A stretch of DNA of 30,162 bases. Origin: an uncultured Candidatus Melainabacteria bacterium (GTDB lineage Bacteria; Cyanobacteriota; Vampirovibrionia; Gastranaerophilales; Gastranaerophilaceae). The notes under the pieces were generated by a model that saw nothing but the letters and a program-made list of their open reading frames with translations, was not told the DNA's origin and did no database searches. The stretch lies in contig CAMHMW010000004.1 in NCBI GenBank assembly GCA_946186335.1, positions 1 to 30,162 on the forward strand, in the 5' to 3' direction. Positions 15,317-23,232 of the stretch are shown here, piece by piece. A program made the translations under genes and the position numbers. Numbering within the stretch: position 1 is the stretch's first letter; every line of letters starts with the position of its first letter.

Positions 15317-16084
15317 ATGATGAATGAAAAAGTTGAAAAAGCCTTAGAATGTTTTAAAAACAAAGATTATAACGGTGCAATTGATTTATTTACGGCTGTT
15401 GCCGAAGTTGAAACAGACAATGCCGAAATATACAACAATCTCGGACTTTGCTACGCAAATATCGGAGATGATGATAAAGCCGAAAAAAATTATCTGAAAT
15501 GTATTGAATTAAATCCGAAAATTCCGCAGTGCTACATAAATCTTGCAGACATTTATTACCGTCAAAGACGCCTTAGCGAAGGGATAAATATTTTGTCTTA
15601 TGCAATTGATATGCTCCCCGACGATTTAATTTTCAGACACTACCTTGCCCGTTTTTATATGGAAGATACAAAACAGGATTTGGCAATTGACGAATTAGTT
15701 TACGTTCTTGAAAAACAACCGGATAATTATGATGCCTATTACGATTTGGCAAAAATTTATTTTGAATTTGGAAATTACGATTCTGCGATAGAAAATCTGG
15801 AAAATGTCTTAGAATATAAACAGGATAATGAATTTATTTATTATTATCTCGGGGAAGCCTATCAGGCAAATGATGAAATTGATAAGGCTTTATCAAATTT
15901 CTTAAAAGCAATTGCAACAAACAACAAATTTCCACAGGCATATAAAAAAGCGGCAATATTGTTTATGGCGCGGGGTGATAATGAAGATGCGATTGAATAT
16001 TTTGAAGATTACCTAAGTCTTGATATTCCGCAGGAAGAAAAAGACAGCGTCAATAAAATTGTTGAAAAGATTAAACAGAAATGA
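15317..16084 (+). CDS. Tetratricopeptide repeat protein
   Basis: A 255-aa protein made almost entirely of about seven 34-residue TPR units. Examples are EIYNNLGLCYANIGDDDKAE, QCYINLADIYYRQRRLSEGI, DAYYDLAKIYFEFGNYDSAI, FIYYYLGEAYQANDEIDKAL and QAYKKAAILFMARGDNEDAI. TPRs are protein-binding scaffolds. There is no signal peptide or membrane helix, so it is probably cytoplasmic. It lies 31 bp after the LptA-like gene, and its stop overlaps the dprA start by 4 nt (ATGA). The start could be either of two adjacent ATGs (15317 or 15320). Its partner is unknown. Confidence 0.88.
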   Translation: MMNEKVEKALECFKNKDYNGAIDLFTAVAEVETDNAEIYNNLGLCYANIGDDDKAEKNYLKCIELNPKIPQCYINLADIYYRQRRLSEGINILSYAIDMLPDDLIFRHYLARFYMEDTKQDLAIDELVYVLEKQPDNYDAYYDLAKIYFEFGNYDSAIENLENVLEYKQDNEFIYYYLGEAYQANDEIDKALSNFLKAIATNNKFPQAYKKAAILFMARGDNEDAIEYFEDYLSLDIPQEEKDSVNKIVEKIKQK

Positions 16085-17172
16085 AGAATAAATACTGGAT
16101 AGCGTTTTCATCAATAGAACAAATCGACAGCAGTTTTATTTTAAGACTGTGGGAACATTTCGGAGATATTGAAACAGCGTTTAATTCTTCTCTGAATGAT
16201 TTAAAAAATATCGAAGGTCTGAGCATAAAAAAAGCCGAAAACTTTCTCAAACACCGTGACAAAGTTGACATTGACCGAACTTTTACGGAAGTTGAAACAA
16301 GAGGAATAAATTTTTTAACTTTTGAAAGCGAAAGTTATCCAAAAATGCTCTCTCAGATTTCTAATCCGCCGGCGGTATTGTATTACAAAGGCAAACTTTT
16401 TGAATGTAATCTTGAAAAAACGATAGCGGTTGTGGGTTCACGCAGAGCAAGTACAGCCGGACGGGATGATTTGAGAAAAATCCTGTCGGGGTTATGCGGA
16501 ACGGATGTTTGCATTGTATCGGGTCTGGCATCCGGTATTGATACCGTTGCACATACATCTGCCATCGAAAACAATATTAAAACAATAGGAGTCATCGCAA
16601 GCGGCTTTGATTATACTTATCCGACAAGCAACAAAACCCTTTATGAAAACATAATAAACGGTTACGGGGCAATTGTGAGCGAATACTACCCGACATTTGA
16701 ACCCATAAAGTTCAGATTTCCGCAAAGAAACAGAATTGTATCAGGATTATCATACGGCACAATTGTTTGTGAGGCATCACTAAAAAGCGGAGCCTTAATC
16801 ACCGCAAATTTAACACTTGAACAGGGCAGAGAACTGATGTGTGTCCCCGGTGCAATTTCAAACCCGAATACACAAGGAATTTATAAACTCCTCAAAAACG
16901 GTGCAACAATTGTAACCGAAACCGATGATATATTAAATGCTCTGGGGTGGGAAGTTCAAAATAAAGGAATTTCGGGAGAACAATTAACCCTGCCGATGTT
17001 GACACCCGATGAGGAAAAGATATATAATAGTTTAGAGATAGAGGAAAAGGGTGTCGATGAACTGATTTCGCTGACCGGATTAAAGGTCGATGATTTGTTG
17101 ATGAATTTAACGACAATGGAATTGAAAGGTATTATCAAACAATCCGGCGGTGACAGGTACAAGCGGGCTTAA
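16081..17172 (+). CDS. dprA: DNA processing protein DprA
   Basis: A 363-aa three-domain DprA, which loads RecA on incoming single-stranded DNA in transformation. The N-terminal SAM/HhH-like region covers residues 1-65. The Rossmann core has AVVGSRRAS (116-124), VSGLASGID (146-154) with TVAHTSA after it, FPQRNRIVSGLS, EASLKSGALITANLTLEQGRE and VPGAI. A C-terminal winged-helix (DML1-like) follows a linker at about residue 295. It starts inside the TPR gene stop and is 27 bp upstream of topA, the dprA-topA order seen in Bacillus and many others. Competence genes are otherwise not visible here. Confidence 0.96.
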   Translation: MKNKYWIAFSSIEQIDSSFILRLWEHFGDIETAFNSSLNDLKNIEGLSIKKAENFLKHRDKVDIDRTFTEVETRGINFLTFESESYPKMLSQISNPPAVLYYKGKLFECNLEKTIAVVGSRRASTAGRDDLRKILSGLCGTDVCIVSGLASGIDTVAHTSAIENNIKTIGVIASGFDYTYPTSNKTLYENIINGYGAIVSEYYPTFEPIKFRFPQRNRIVSGLSYGTIVCEASLKSGALITANLTLEQGRELMCVPGAISNPNTQGIYKLLKNGATIVTETDDILNALGWEVQNKGISGEQLTLPMLTPDEEKIYNSLEIEEKGVDELISLTGLKVDDLLMNLTTMELKGIIKQSGGDRYKRA

Positions 17173-17199
17173 ACTGCTTTTTGAGGAACTAAAAGGAAG

Positions 17200-19491
17200 A
17201 TGGCAACAAAAGAAAAATCACTGGTTATAGTCGAGTCACCGGCAAAATCAAAAACTATTAAAAAAATTTTAGGAAGTGACTTTCAGATAGAAGCAAGTTA
17301 TGGGCATGTCAGAAATTTACCCACAAAAGATTCGGCTACCGATAATTTGGGATTTGATGTTAATAACGGATTTGAGCCGAAATTTGAAATCATCCCCGGA
17401 AAGCAGCAGGTTGTCAGAAAATTAAACGATTTAGCAAAAAAAGTTGACAGAATTTATCTTGCATCCGACCCTGACCGCGAGGGAGAAGCAATAGCATGGC
17501 ATGTTCGCCAGATTTTAAAAGTGCCTGATGACAAAATATACAGAATTGTTTTTAACGAAATTACCCCAAAAGCGGTTAAATATTCCGTTGAAAACCCCAG
17601 AGCCATCGATATGGATATGGTTCAGGCACAACAAACAAGACAAATTCTGGATAAACTTGTAGGTTTCAAACTTAGTCCTGTTCTGTGGAAACAAATCGGA
17701 AACCGCAAACTTTCAGCCGGCAGAGTTCAGTCTGTTGCACTCAGAATGATTTGCGAAAGAGAAGAAGAAATCGAAGCATTTATTCCGCAGGAATACTGGT
17801 CTGTCCACGCTTTGCTTGATAAAGACGGAAAACAGTTTGAGGCGGAACTTTCAAAAATAAAAAATAAAACAGTTGAAAAAAATATTAAAAATAAGGAAGA
17901 AGCTCAAAAAATTGTTGATTATCTGACTAATCCGCAAACAACCTATGAAGTTTCAAAGGTTACCAAAAAGACCACAAAACGTAAACCGACAGCACCTTTT
18001 ATAACATCAACAATGCAGCGTGCGGCAAGTTCAAAACTCGGTTTCGGGGTTTCAAAAACAATGCAGGTTGCCCAAAAACTTTATGAAGGGGTTGAAATAG
18101 ACGGCACACCGGTCGGTCTGATTACCTATATGAGAACAGACAGTGTCAGAGTATCCGATGATGCACGTGATATGGCGCATGATTTTATCCTGAACAACTA
18201 CGGAGAAAAATACTATCCGGAAACGGCAAACATTTATGCCAAAGGAAAACAAAACGTTCAGGATGCTCACGAAGCCATCCGTCCGTCATACCCTGAACGC
18301 ACCCCCGACAGTATTAAGCAATATCTTGATAACGATCAGTATAAATTGTATAAACTTATTTGGGAAAAATTTATGTCATCTCAAATGGCTCCCGCTGAAA
18401 TTGCAAACAAAACCATTGAAATAACCTCAGGAGATTATACTCTGAGAGCAGGCACAAGCAAAGTGACATTTGACGGCTTTTTAACCCTCTATAATGATGC
18501 GGAAGATGATGAAGAAGCCGAAAAAGATGCAAAAATTCCCGACCTTGAAAAAGGGGACAAGGTTATCTGTAAAAAAATTGAACCAAAACAACACTTCACC
18601 CAGCCCCCGCCAAGATACAACGAAGCATCCTTAGTTAAGGCGCTGGAAGAATACGGTATCGGTCGTCCGTCAACTTATGCAACCATTATTACCGTTATTC
18701 AGACAAGAAAATATGTAGAGAAAAAAGATAAAGCACTTCACCCGACACTTCTTGGTCGTACGGTTTCAAAACAACTTTGCGCCCAATTCTCTGATATTAT
18801 GGATTACAAATTCACAGCGGGGATGGAAGAAAAACTTGACAAAATTGCAGATAAAGAAGCGGTTTGGGTAAAAGTTCTTGAAGATTTTTATACTCCGTTT
18901 ATGAACGAAGTGAATGCGGTTATGAAAACAGCGCAAAAGGTTACTATTGAATCAAAATACAAATGTCCGAACTGCGGAAAACCGATGGTTTTACGCTCAA
19001 GCAAAACAGGTTCTCAATTCCTGGGCTGTTCAGGTTTTCCGGACTGCAAAACCACAATGTCGCTTAACGCAATACAGGAAGCTGAACTTGAAGAAGAAGA
19101 AGAAAACGGAGAAAAACCGCAGGAAATTTGCGAAGAAAAATGTGAAAAATGCGGTTCTGATATGAAATTCAAAACGGGACCTTACGGGAAATACATGGAA
19201 TGTACCAACCCTGAATGTTCTCACCGCAAACCATACAGAAAATCAACAGGGGTAACATGCCCGAAATGCGGTAAAGGAACTATCGTAGAAAGAAAATCAA
19301 AAAGAGGAACAGTATTTTACGGATGTGACGCATATCCCGATTGCGATTTTGTTCTCTGGAACGAACCCACAGGTGAAACATGCCCGAACTGCGGCAGTTT
19401 ACTTGTCAAAAAAATTCTTAAAAACGGAACAACAATCGCCTGTTCAAGTCTGAAATGCGGTTACAAGGCTCCTGAGCAGAACGAAGGTTAA
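17200..19491 (+). CDS. topA: DNA topoisomerase I (type IA)
   Basis: A 763-aa enzyme that relaxes negative supercoils. The TOPRIM domain opens LVIVESPAKSKTIKKILG and carries the acidic metal triad region SDPDREGEAIAWH. The active-site tyrosine is Tyr310 in ITYMRTDS. RPSTYATIITVIQTRKYV is the domain I/III signature. The tail has four tandem four-cysteine zinc ribbons, starting CPNCGKPM, CEKCGSDM, CPKCGKGT and CPNCGSLL, separated from the core by an acidic run (ELEEEEENG). AAGGAAG lies directly upstream of the ATG. It is followed after one base by aroE. Confidence 0.98.
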   Translation: MATKEKSLVIVESPAKSKTIKKILGSDFQIEASYGHVRNLPTKDSATDNLGFDVNNGFEPKFEIIPGKQQVVRKLNDLAKKVDRIYLASDPDREGEAIAWHVRQILKVPDDKIYRIVFNEITPKAVKYSVENPRAIDMDMVQAQQTRQILDKLVGFKLSPVLWKQIGNRKLSAGRVQSVALRMICEREEEIEAFIPQEYWSVHALLDKDGKQFEAELSKIKNKTVEKNIKNKEEAQKIVDYLTNPQTTYEVSKVTKKTTKRKPTAPFITSTMQRAASSKLGFGVSKTMQVAQKLYEGVEIDGTPVGLITYMRTDSVRVSDDARDMAHDFILNNYGEKYYPETANIYAKGKQNVQDAHEAIRPSYPERTPDSIKQYLDNDQYKLYKLIWEKFMSSQMAPAEIANKTIEITSGDYTLRAGTSKVTFDGFLTLYNDAEDDEEAEKDAKIPDLEKGDKVICKKIEPKQHFTQPPPRYNEASLVKALEEYGIGRPSTYATIITVIQTRKYVEKKDKALHPTLLGRTVSKQLCAQFSDIMDYKFTAGMEEKLDKIADKEAVWVKVLEDFYTPFMNEVNAVMKTAQKVTIESKYKCPNCGKPMVLRSSKTGSQFLGCSGFPDCKTTMSLNAIQEAELEEEEENGEKPQEICEEKCEKCGSDMKFKTGPYGKYMECTNPECSHRKPYRKSTGVTCPKCGKGTIVERKSKRGTVFYGCDAYPDCDFVLWNEPTGETCPNCGSLLVKKILKNGTTIACSSLKCGYKAPEQNEG

Positions 19492-19492
19492 T

Positions 19493-20713
19493 ATGGCTAT
19501 AGATAAAGAATTATACAAACGTTATAAAGAACTGAAAGCACAAGGGGTCAATATCACCCTTGCGGAATTAAAAGCCGGCGTGGTAAATACTGCTACCAGT
19601 CAAAACGAATCGCCTCAACAGACAACTTATTACAATTCTATCTCTCCTGCGGAGAGAAAAGAATTTGTTAACGAACAGAGTGAGTTTACAAATTCAAGAG
19701 AGGGTTTTACCCGACAGACAAATTCTCAATCGCCATATACTGGAAATGTTCGGCCTAACGGTAATCAGTACCAAAATTATATGACTCAATTCTCACAGAC
19801 TGCCGAATATCAAACTCAGCCGGCACAGGAGTTTCACGGGAACGTTTCTCCCGCAGAAACAACCCCTCTGCCCCTTACAAAATTCGGGCTTTTGGGTTAT
19901 CCTTTGGGACATTCGCTTTCAACATATATCCATGAGGCAGGGTTCAAAAGTCTTGGGCTTGATTATACTTATGAACTTCTTGAAACTTCTCCGGAAAATC
20001 TTGTTGAGCGCGTAAAACAATTGAAATATGGCGGTTATGCAGGGTTTAATGTAACAATACCCCTAAAACTTCCTATTACTATGTTTCTTGATGAAATTGA
20101 CGATTCGGCGGATGTTGTCGGGGCGGTTAATACCGTTGTCATAAATCAGGACAGGACTTTAAAGGGATATAATACGGATGTTTTGGGATTTCGCAACGCT
20201 ATTCCAAATGACGTTATTTTAAACGGGAAAACGGCAGGAGTTCTCGGAACAGGCGGAGCGGCAAGAGCAGCAATTGCGGCACTAACCCAAATGGGCATAA
20301 AAAGTATAAAAATTTTCACCAGAAATATTCCAAACTCAATGAAACTACTGAATTATCTCGAGGAACATTATACAGATACCGAATTTAACGTTTATCAGAT
20401 AGAACATATAAGAAATCTGTCGGACATTGATATTCTGGTTAACTGCACCCCTATCGGAATGCAGGGCAGAGGGGCTGATTACACCCCTGTTGAAGAAAAA
20501 GAGTTATGCACACTCCCGCAGGGTGCAATCGTTTATGATGTAATTTATAACCCGAAAAGAACAATATTACTAAAACTTGCGGCTAAAAACGGTTACAGGA
20601 CGATTAACGGACTTGATATGCTTGTATCACAAGCCGTTGAATCCGAAAAAATCTGGACTGGAAGAACCCCCGATTTTAAAGACATGAAAATCGCCGCATT
20701 AGAAAATTTATAA
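19493..20713 (+). CDS. aroE: Shikimate dehydrogenase with N-terminal extension
   Basis: The C-terminal 275 aa form a complete AroE (3-dehydroshikimate to shikimate, NADPH). Substrate loop FGLLGYPLGHSLS starts near residue 131, NVTIPLK holds catalytic Lys192, GYNTDVLGF holds Asp229 (37 residues apart, as in E. coli Lys65/Asp102), and the nucleotide loop is VLGTGGAARAA. Residues 1-125 are not part of the fold. A short helical start (LYKRYKELKAQGVNITLAEL) is followed by about 90 residues rich in Gln, Asn, Ser, Thr and Tyr, probably disordered. The start is well supported: AAGGT and the ATG sit at the topA end, with one base between genes. No other ATG near the catalytic domain has a ribosome site. 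It ends tail to tail with bioB, sharing TTATAA. Confidence 0.93.
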   Translation: MAIDKELYKRYKELKAQGVNITLAELKAGVVNTATSQNESPQQTTYYNSISPAERKEFVNEQSEFTNSREGFTRQTNSQSPYTGNVRPNGNQYQNYMTQFSQTAEYQTQPAQEFHGNVSPAETTPLPLTKFGLLGYPLGHSLSTYIHEAGFKSLGLDYTYELLETSPENLVERVKQLKYGGYAGFNVTIPLKLPITMFLDEIDDSADVVGAVNTVVINQDRTLKGYNTDVLGFRNAIPNDVILNGKTAGVLGTGGAARAAIAALTQMGIKSIKIFTRNIPNSMKLLNYLEEHYTDTEFNVYQIEHIRNLSDIDILVNCTPIGMQGRGADYTPVEEKELCTLPQGAIVYDVIYNPKRTILLKLAAKNGYRTINGLDMLVSQAVESEKIWTGRTPDFKDMKIAALENL

Positions 20714-21640
20714 CAGGGTTTTTCCTAATTTTTCAACCGTTTTAATATCTTCTGCCGGTTCTTTGCCGACAGTTGTGAGGTAATTCCCTACCAAAATACC
20801 CTCAACACAGGTTTTTAAAGCCAACTCTTGATTTTCCTGTGATAATCTCATCCTGCCGCCGCAAAAACGAATCACAGCATTCGGATTAGCGATTTTGAAT
20901 ACCGCCATTGTACGCATAACGTTATCTTCATCAATTTTATCGTGGTAATTTTCAAACGGAGTCTGAGGTATCGGCATAAGAATATTTATCGGAATTGAGT
21001 CGGGTTCAATTTCCGCAAGTTCCATCGCCATTTCAACCCGCTGCTCAACACTTTCACCCATTCCCAAAATTACTCCGCAGCACAATTCCATTCCGTATTT
21101 TTTAACAAGTTTACATGTGTTAAACCGTTCTTCCCAGCTGTGTGTTGTGCAAACCTGCGGATAATATGAACGACAGGTGTTTATATTATGATGAAATCTG
21201 TTTAATCCCGCCTCTGCAAGTTGTTTTGCCTGTTCCTCGTTCAAAATACCGATAGATGCACAGGAAGTAATTCCGCCAATTTTATTGATTTCTTTTATCA
21301 TATCAAGTTCAATTTGAAAATCTCTGCCCTCATCAGGAGTTTTTCCGCTTGTAACAATTGCGAAACGTGAAACTCTGTTTGATTTTGCTTCTTGGGCAAC
21401 TTTTTTGACTTCCTCAATATCAACAAGCGGATACGATTCAATATCCGTTCTGTAATGAGCGCTCTGCGCACAATACCTGCAATTTTGGGAACATTTGCCG
21501 TTACGAGCGTTTATAAGCGAACAAAATTCTACTCTGTTTGACATATATTTTGATGATTCTTTTAAAAGTTCATTTAATGGTAAATTGTATAATTTTAATA
21601 GTTCTTCTTTTGTATATTTTTTAATTGCTGTGCTGTTCAT
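20708..21640 (-). CDS. bioB: Biotin synthase
   Basis: A 310-aa radical SAM enzyme that inserts sulfur into dethiobiotin. The SAM-cluster cysteines are Cys50, Cys54 and Cys57 in CSQNCRYCAQS. The YPLVDIEEV, NINTCRSYYPQVCTTHSWEER (quoted in two parts here: NINTCRSYY and CTTHSWEER), CCGVILGMGES and IPINILMPIPQTP motifs, with the C-terminal RFCGGRMRL arginine for the [2Fe-2S] site, are all present. I chose the ATG at 21640, which has AAGGAC upstream; a longer frame to 21688 lacks a ribosome site and adds non-conserved residues. No other biotin gene is near. The 3' end overlaps the aroE stop by 6 bp. Confidence 0.97.
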   Translation of the reverse strand: MNSTAIKKYTKEELLKLYNLPLNELLKESSKYMSNRVEFCSLINARNGKCSQNCRYCAQSAHYRTDIESYPLVDIEEVKKVAQEAKSNRVSRFAIVTSGKTPDEGRDFQIELDMIKEINKIGGITSCASIGILNEEQAKQLAEAGLNRFHHNINTCRSYYPQVCTTHSWEERFNTCKLVKKYGMELCCGVILGMGESVEQRVEMAMELAEIEPDSIPINILMPIPQTPFENYHDKIDEDNVMRTMAVFKIANPNAVIRFCGGRMRLSQENQELALKTCVEGILVGNYLTTVGKEPAEDIKTVEKLGKTLL

Positions 21641-21701
21641 ATTTCGTCCTTTTTGTTTCATGCTCACACAAAATACAGAAAGTGTCAAATCATTCGGCTT
21701 A

Positions 21702-21710
21702 TGCTAAAAT
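21702..21710 (+). promoter_or_regulatory. extended -10 abutting the nitrilase-family gene
   Basis: TGC-TAAAAT (21702-21710) is followed by six bases (AACTTT) and the ATG at 21717. The transcript is predicted to start at the ATG, with no Shine-Dalgarno. Confidence 0.5.
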
Positions 21711-21716
21711 AACTTT

Positions 21717-22529
21717 ATGGCAGGAATTTTAAATATACAAATAAAACCCGCTTTGGGTAAAAAAGAGGTTAACCTTAAAAAAGTTGAACATTATTTAAGG
21801 AAAAGTTCTGAAAATACGCTTGATTTGGTTGTTTTGCCCGAATTTTTCTCAACAGGAATTGACCACGAAATCTTTAAAAACTCCCCCGAGGACGAAACCG
21901 GAGGCGAAACCATTGAAAGAATTTCTAAACTCGCAAAAGAATTTAACACCAATATTGTTGCAGGAACTGTCATTGAAAAATCAGAGAATAAATTATATAA
22001 CACCTCTTTTATAATAAACCGCAAGGGCGAAACTGTCGGTAAATACCGCAAAATTCATCTTTTTAATTATATGGGCGGAACAGAGGGGGATATTATAACA
22101 CCGGGGGACAAACCTCTTGTCGTTGATTTGGATTTTGCAAAAGTCGGCGTCGGAATATGCTATGACATCAGATATCCAAACTATTACAGAGAACTTGCAA
22201 AGCAGGGAGCAGAAATAATTGTTTTACCGACCGCCTGGGTTGTACCGAATGAGGTTTATAACAGTGATGTTTCTCTGAAATACGCTCAGGATATGTGGAT
22301 AGCAATGAACCGCACCAGAGCATTTGACAATCTCGTTTATACAATAACCTGTAACCAGACAAAAGAATGTAATGACAAAGTTTGTGCAATAGGTAATTCC
22401 CTTATAATTTCTCCGACAACAGCCGTTCTGGCAAACGGAAAAGACGAACAGGGAGCAACCTTTGCGGATATTGATTTAGAAATTGTAAAATATTACAAAT
22501 CTATTTACCCGATTGCAGAAATTGATTAA
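21717..22529 (+). CDS. Carbon-nitrogen hydrolase (nitrilase superfamily amidase)
   Basis: A 270-aa member of the nitrilase superfamily, cleaving a non-peptide C-N bond. The catalytic triad is visible: Glu42 in VVLPEFF, Lys112 in YRKIHLF and Cys148 in GICYDIRYP. These features resemble the omega-amidase/Nit2-like branch, which hydrolyses alpha-ketoglutaramate or related amides. N-carbamoylputrescine amidase is less likely. The substrate is not settled. The ATG lacks a ribosome site and sits 6 nt after a -10 box. It is divergent from bioB with no evident functional tie. It is followed by the right-hand copy of the 121-bp palindromic repeat. Confidence 0.9.
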   Translation: MAGILNIQIKPALGKKEVNLKKVEHYLRKSSENTLDLVVLPEFFSTGIDHEIFKNSPEDETGGETIERISKLAKEFNTNIVAGTVIEKSENKLYNTSFIINRKGETVGKYRKIHLFNYMGGTEGDIITPGDKPLVVDLDFAKVGVGICYDIRYPNYYRELAKQGAEIIVLPTAWVVPNEVYNSDVSLKYAQDMWIAMNRTRAFDNLVYTITCNQTKECNDKVCAIGNSLIISPTTAVLANGKDEQGATFADIDLEIVKYYKSIYPIAEID

Positions 22530-22540
22530 TAAAAAAGTGT

Positions 22541-22661
22541 AATTATATACTTTTTAGCACCAAATTTACCAAAAACCTCGTCATTCAGAGGGCTTTAGCC
22601 CGAAGAATCTGTTTTATATAATAGATTCTTCGCTTCGCTCAGAATGACGGTACTTTTAGCC
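22541..22661 (-). repeat. 121-bp palindromic repeat, right copy (inverted)
   Basis: This is the reverse complement of 3332-3452 with one mismatch. It starts 12 bp after the nitrilase-family stop. Homology continues patchily past the core: ATATTCTATATA at 22673-22684 matches the left copy's TATATAGAAT flank, with a small insertion between. The remaining spacer up to rpsR (22685-22788) holds only the degenerate hairpin at 22752-22773. Confidence 0.9.
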
Positions 22662-22751
22662 TTTTTTAGTGTAATATTCTATATAGCCACCTAAAAAAGA
22701 ATGCCTTGCCATTCCGAACTTGATTCAGAATCTTAAAACATTCTTTCTTAT

Positions 22752-22773
22752 TGTAAACTGAGCTTTCAGCCCG
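22752..22773. repeat. Degenerate GTTGGGC hairpin repeat, copy 4
   Basis: TGTAAACTGAGCTTTCAGCCCGA lines up with copy 3 (TGTAAGTTGGGCTTTCAGCCCAA) with four or so changes that spoil part of the stem. It lies about 15 bp past the rpsR stop on the minus strand. Confidence 0.5.
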
Positions 22774-22788
22774 ATACTTTACTTTTTA

Positions 22789-23016
22789 CTAGTCAAAAAC
22801 GTAACTGATAATTGCTGCTTCTCTTGCTTTTTTAATTGCTTTTGCAATCATTCTTTGGTGTGCTGCACAGTTACCTGTAATTCTGCGAGGAATAATTTTT
22901 CCTGCTTCTGTCAGGTATCTTTTCAGTTTTGCAGCGTCTTTATAGTCGATATATTCAACTTTATCTGCACAAAGACTGCAATTTTTACGTTTTTTCTTAT
23001 CTTCTGTTTTTGCCAT
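22789..23016 (-). CDS. rpsR: 30S ribosomal protein S18
   Basis: A 75-aa basic protein with the S18 core: CSLCADKVEYIDYKDAAKLKRYLTEAGKI is quoted only by its key parts here (YIDYKDAAKLKRY, LTEAGKIIPRRITGNCAAHQ). It binds S6 and 16S rRNA in the platform. I start it at 23016 (MAKTEDKKKRKN), with AAAGG upstream; a longer frame to 23052 has no ribosome site. It is separated from ssb by 216 bp, far more than usual for the rpsF-ssb-rpsR cluster, because of the structured element described at 23074-23232. Confidence 0.96.
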   Translation of the reverse strand: MAKTEDKKKRKNCSLCADKVEYIDYKDAAKLKRYLTEAGKIIPRRITGNCAAHQRMIAKAIKKAREAAIISYVFD

Positions 23017-23073
23017 TTTTAAATTTGCCTTTCTAGCCTTGTTATATTTCACTTAAAATTTTTGTTTGATTCT

Positions 23074-23095
23074 CCGGCGCTTCACACCGGCTTAC
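23074..23095 (-). repeat. 22-nt direct repeat, rpsR-side copy
   Basis: On the minus strand GTAAGCCGGTGTGAAGCGCCGG. It can fold CCGGTG-TGAAG-CGCCGG. The partner at 23207-23228 is identical but for one base, 133 bp away. Confidence 0.85.
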
Positions 23096-23206
23096 TTTTT
23101 CCGCCTGTCAAATCAAAGATTTGTTCGCTTTCTCCGTTATACTCCGAAAGCAACGGCGGTCATATAATGTTTCGTGCCCTGCTCGTCACACTCTCGTGTG
23201 CCGACA

Positions 23207-23228
23207 CCGGCACTTCACACCGGCTTAC
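23207..23228 (-). repeat. 22-nt direct repeat, ssb-side copy
   Basis: On the minus strand GTAAGCCGGTGTGAAGTGCCGG. The one difference from the other copy (T for C) changes a G-C pair to G-T in the same small hairpin, so folding is kept. Confidence 0.85.
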
Positions 23229-23232
23229 GCCG

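Larger units (their letters stand above)
23074..23232 (-). other. Structured RNA-like element between ssb and rpsR
   Basis: Read on the minus strand (the ssb-to-rpsR mRNA), this GC-rich stretch holds successive helices. CGGC-GTAA-GCCG is at 23232-23221, overlapping repeat A. Then come GTGCCG-GTGT-CGGCAC (23213-23198) and CACAC-GAGA-GTGTG (23200-23187), which overlap by 3 nt and so compete. Last is a three-way junction (23159-23101): P1 CCGCC/GGCGG, P2 GCTTTC/GAAAGC with a 13-nt loop, and P3 CAAATC/GATTTG with a TTT loop, joined by three 3-nt linkers (GTT, GAA, ACA). Two loops are GNRA type. It has no credible protein. I do not recognise it as a named riboswitch or the S6:S18 leader. It could be a mobile repeat, an RNA processing site or a regulator of S18 synthesis. 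Confidence 0.6.
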
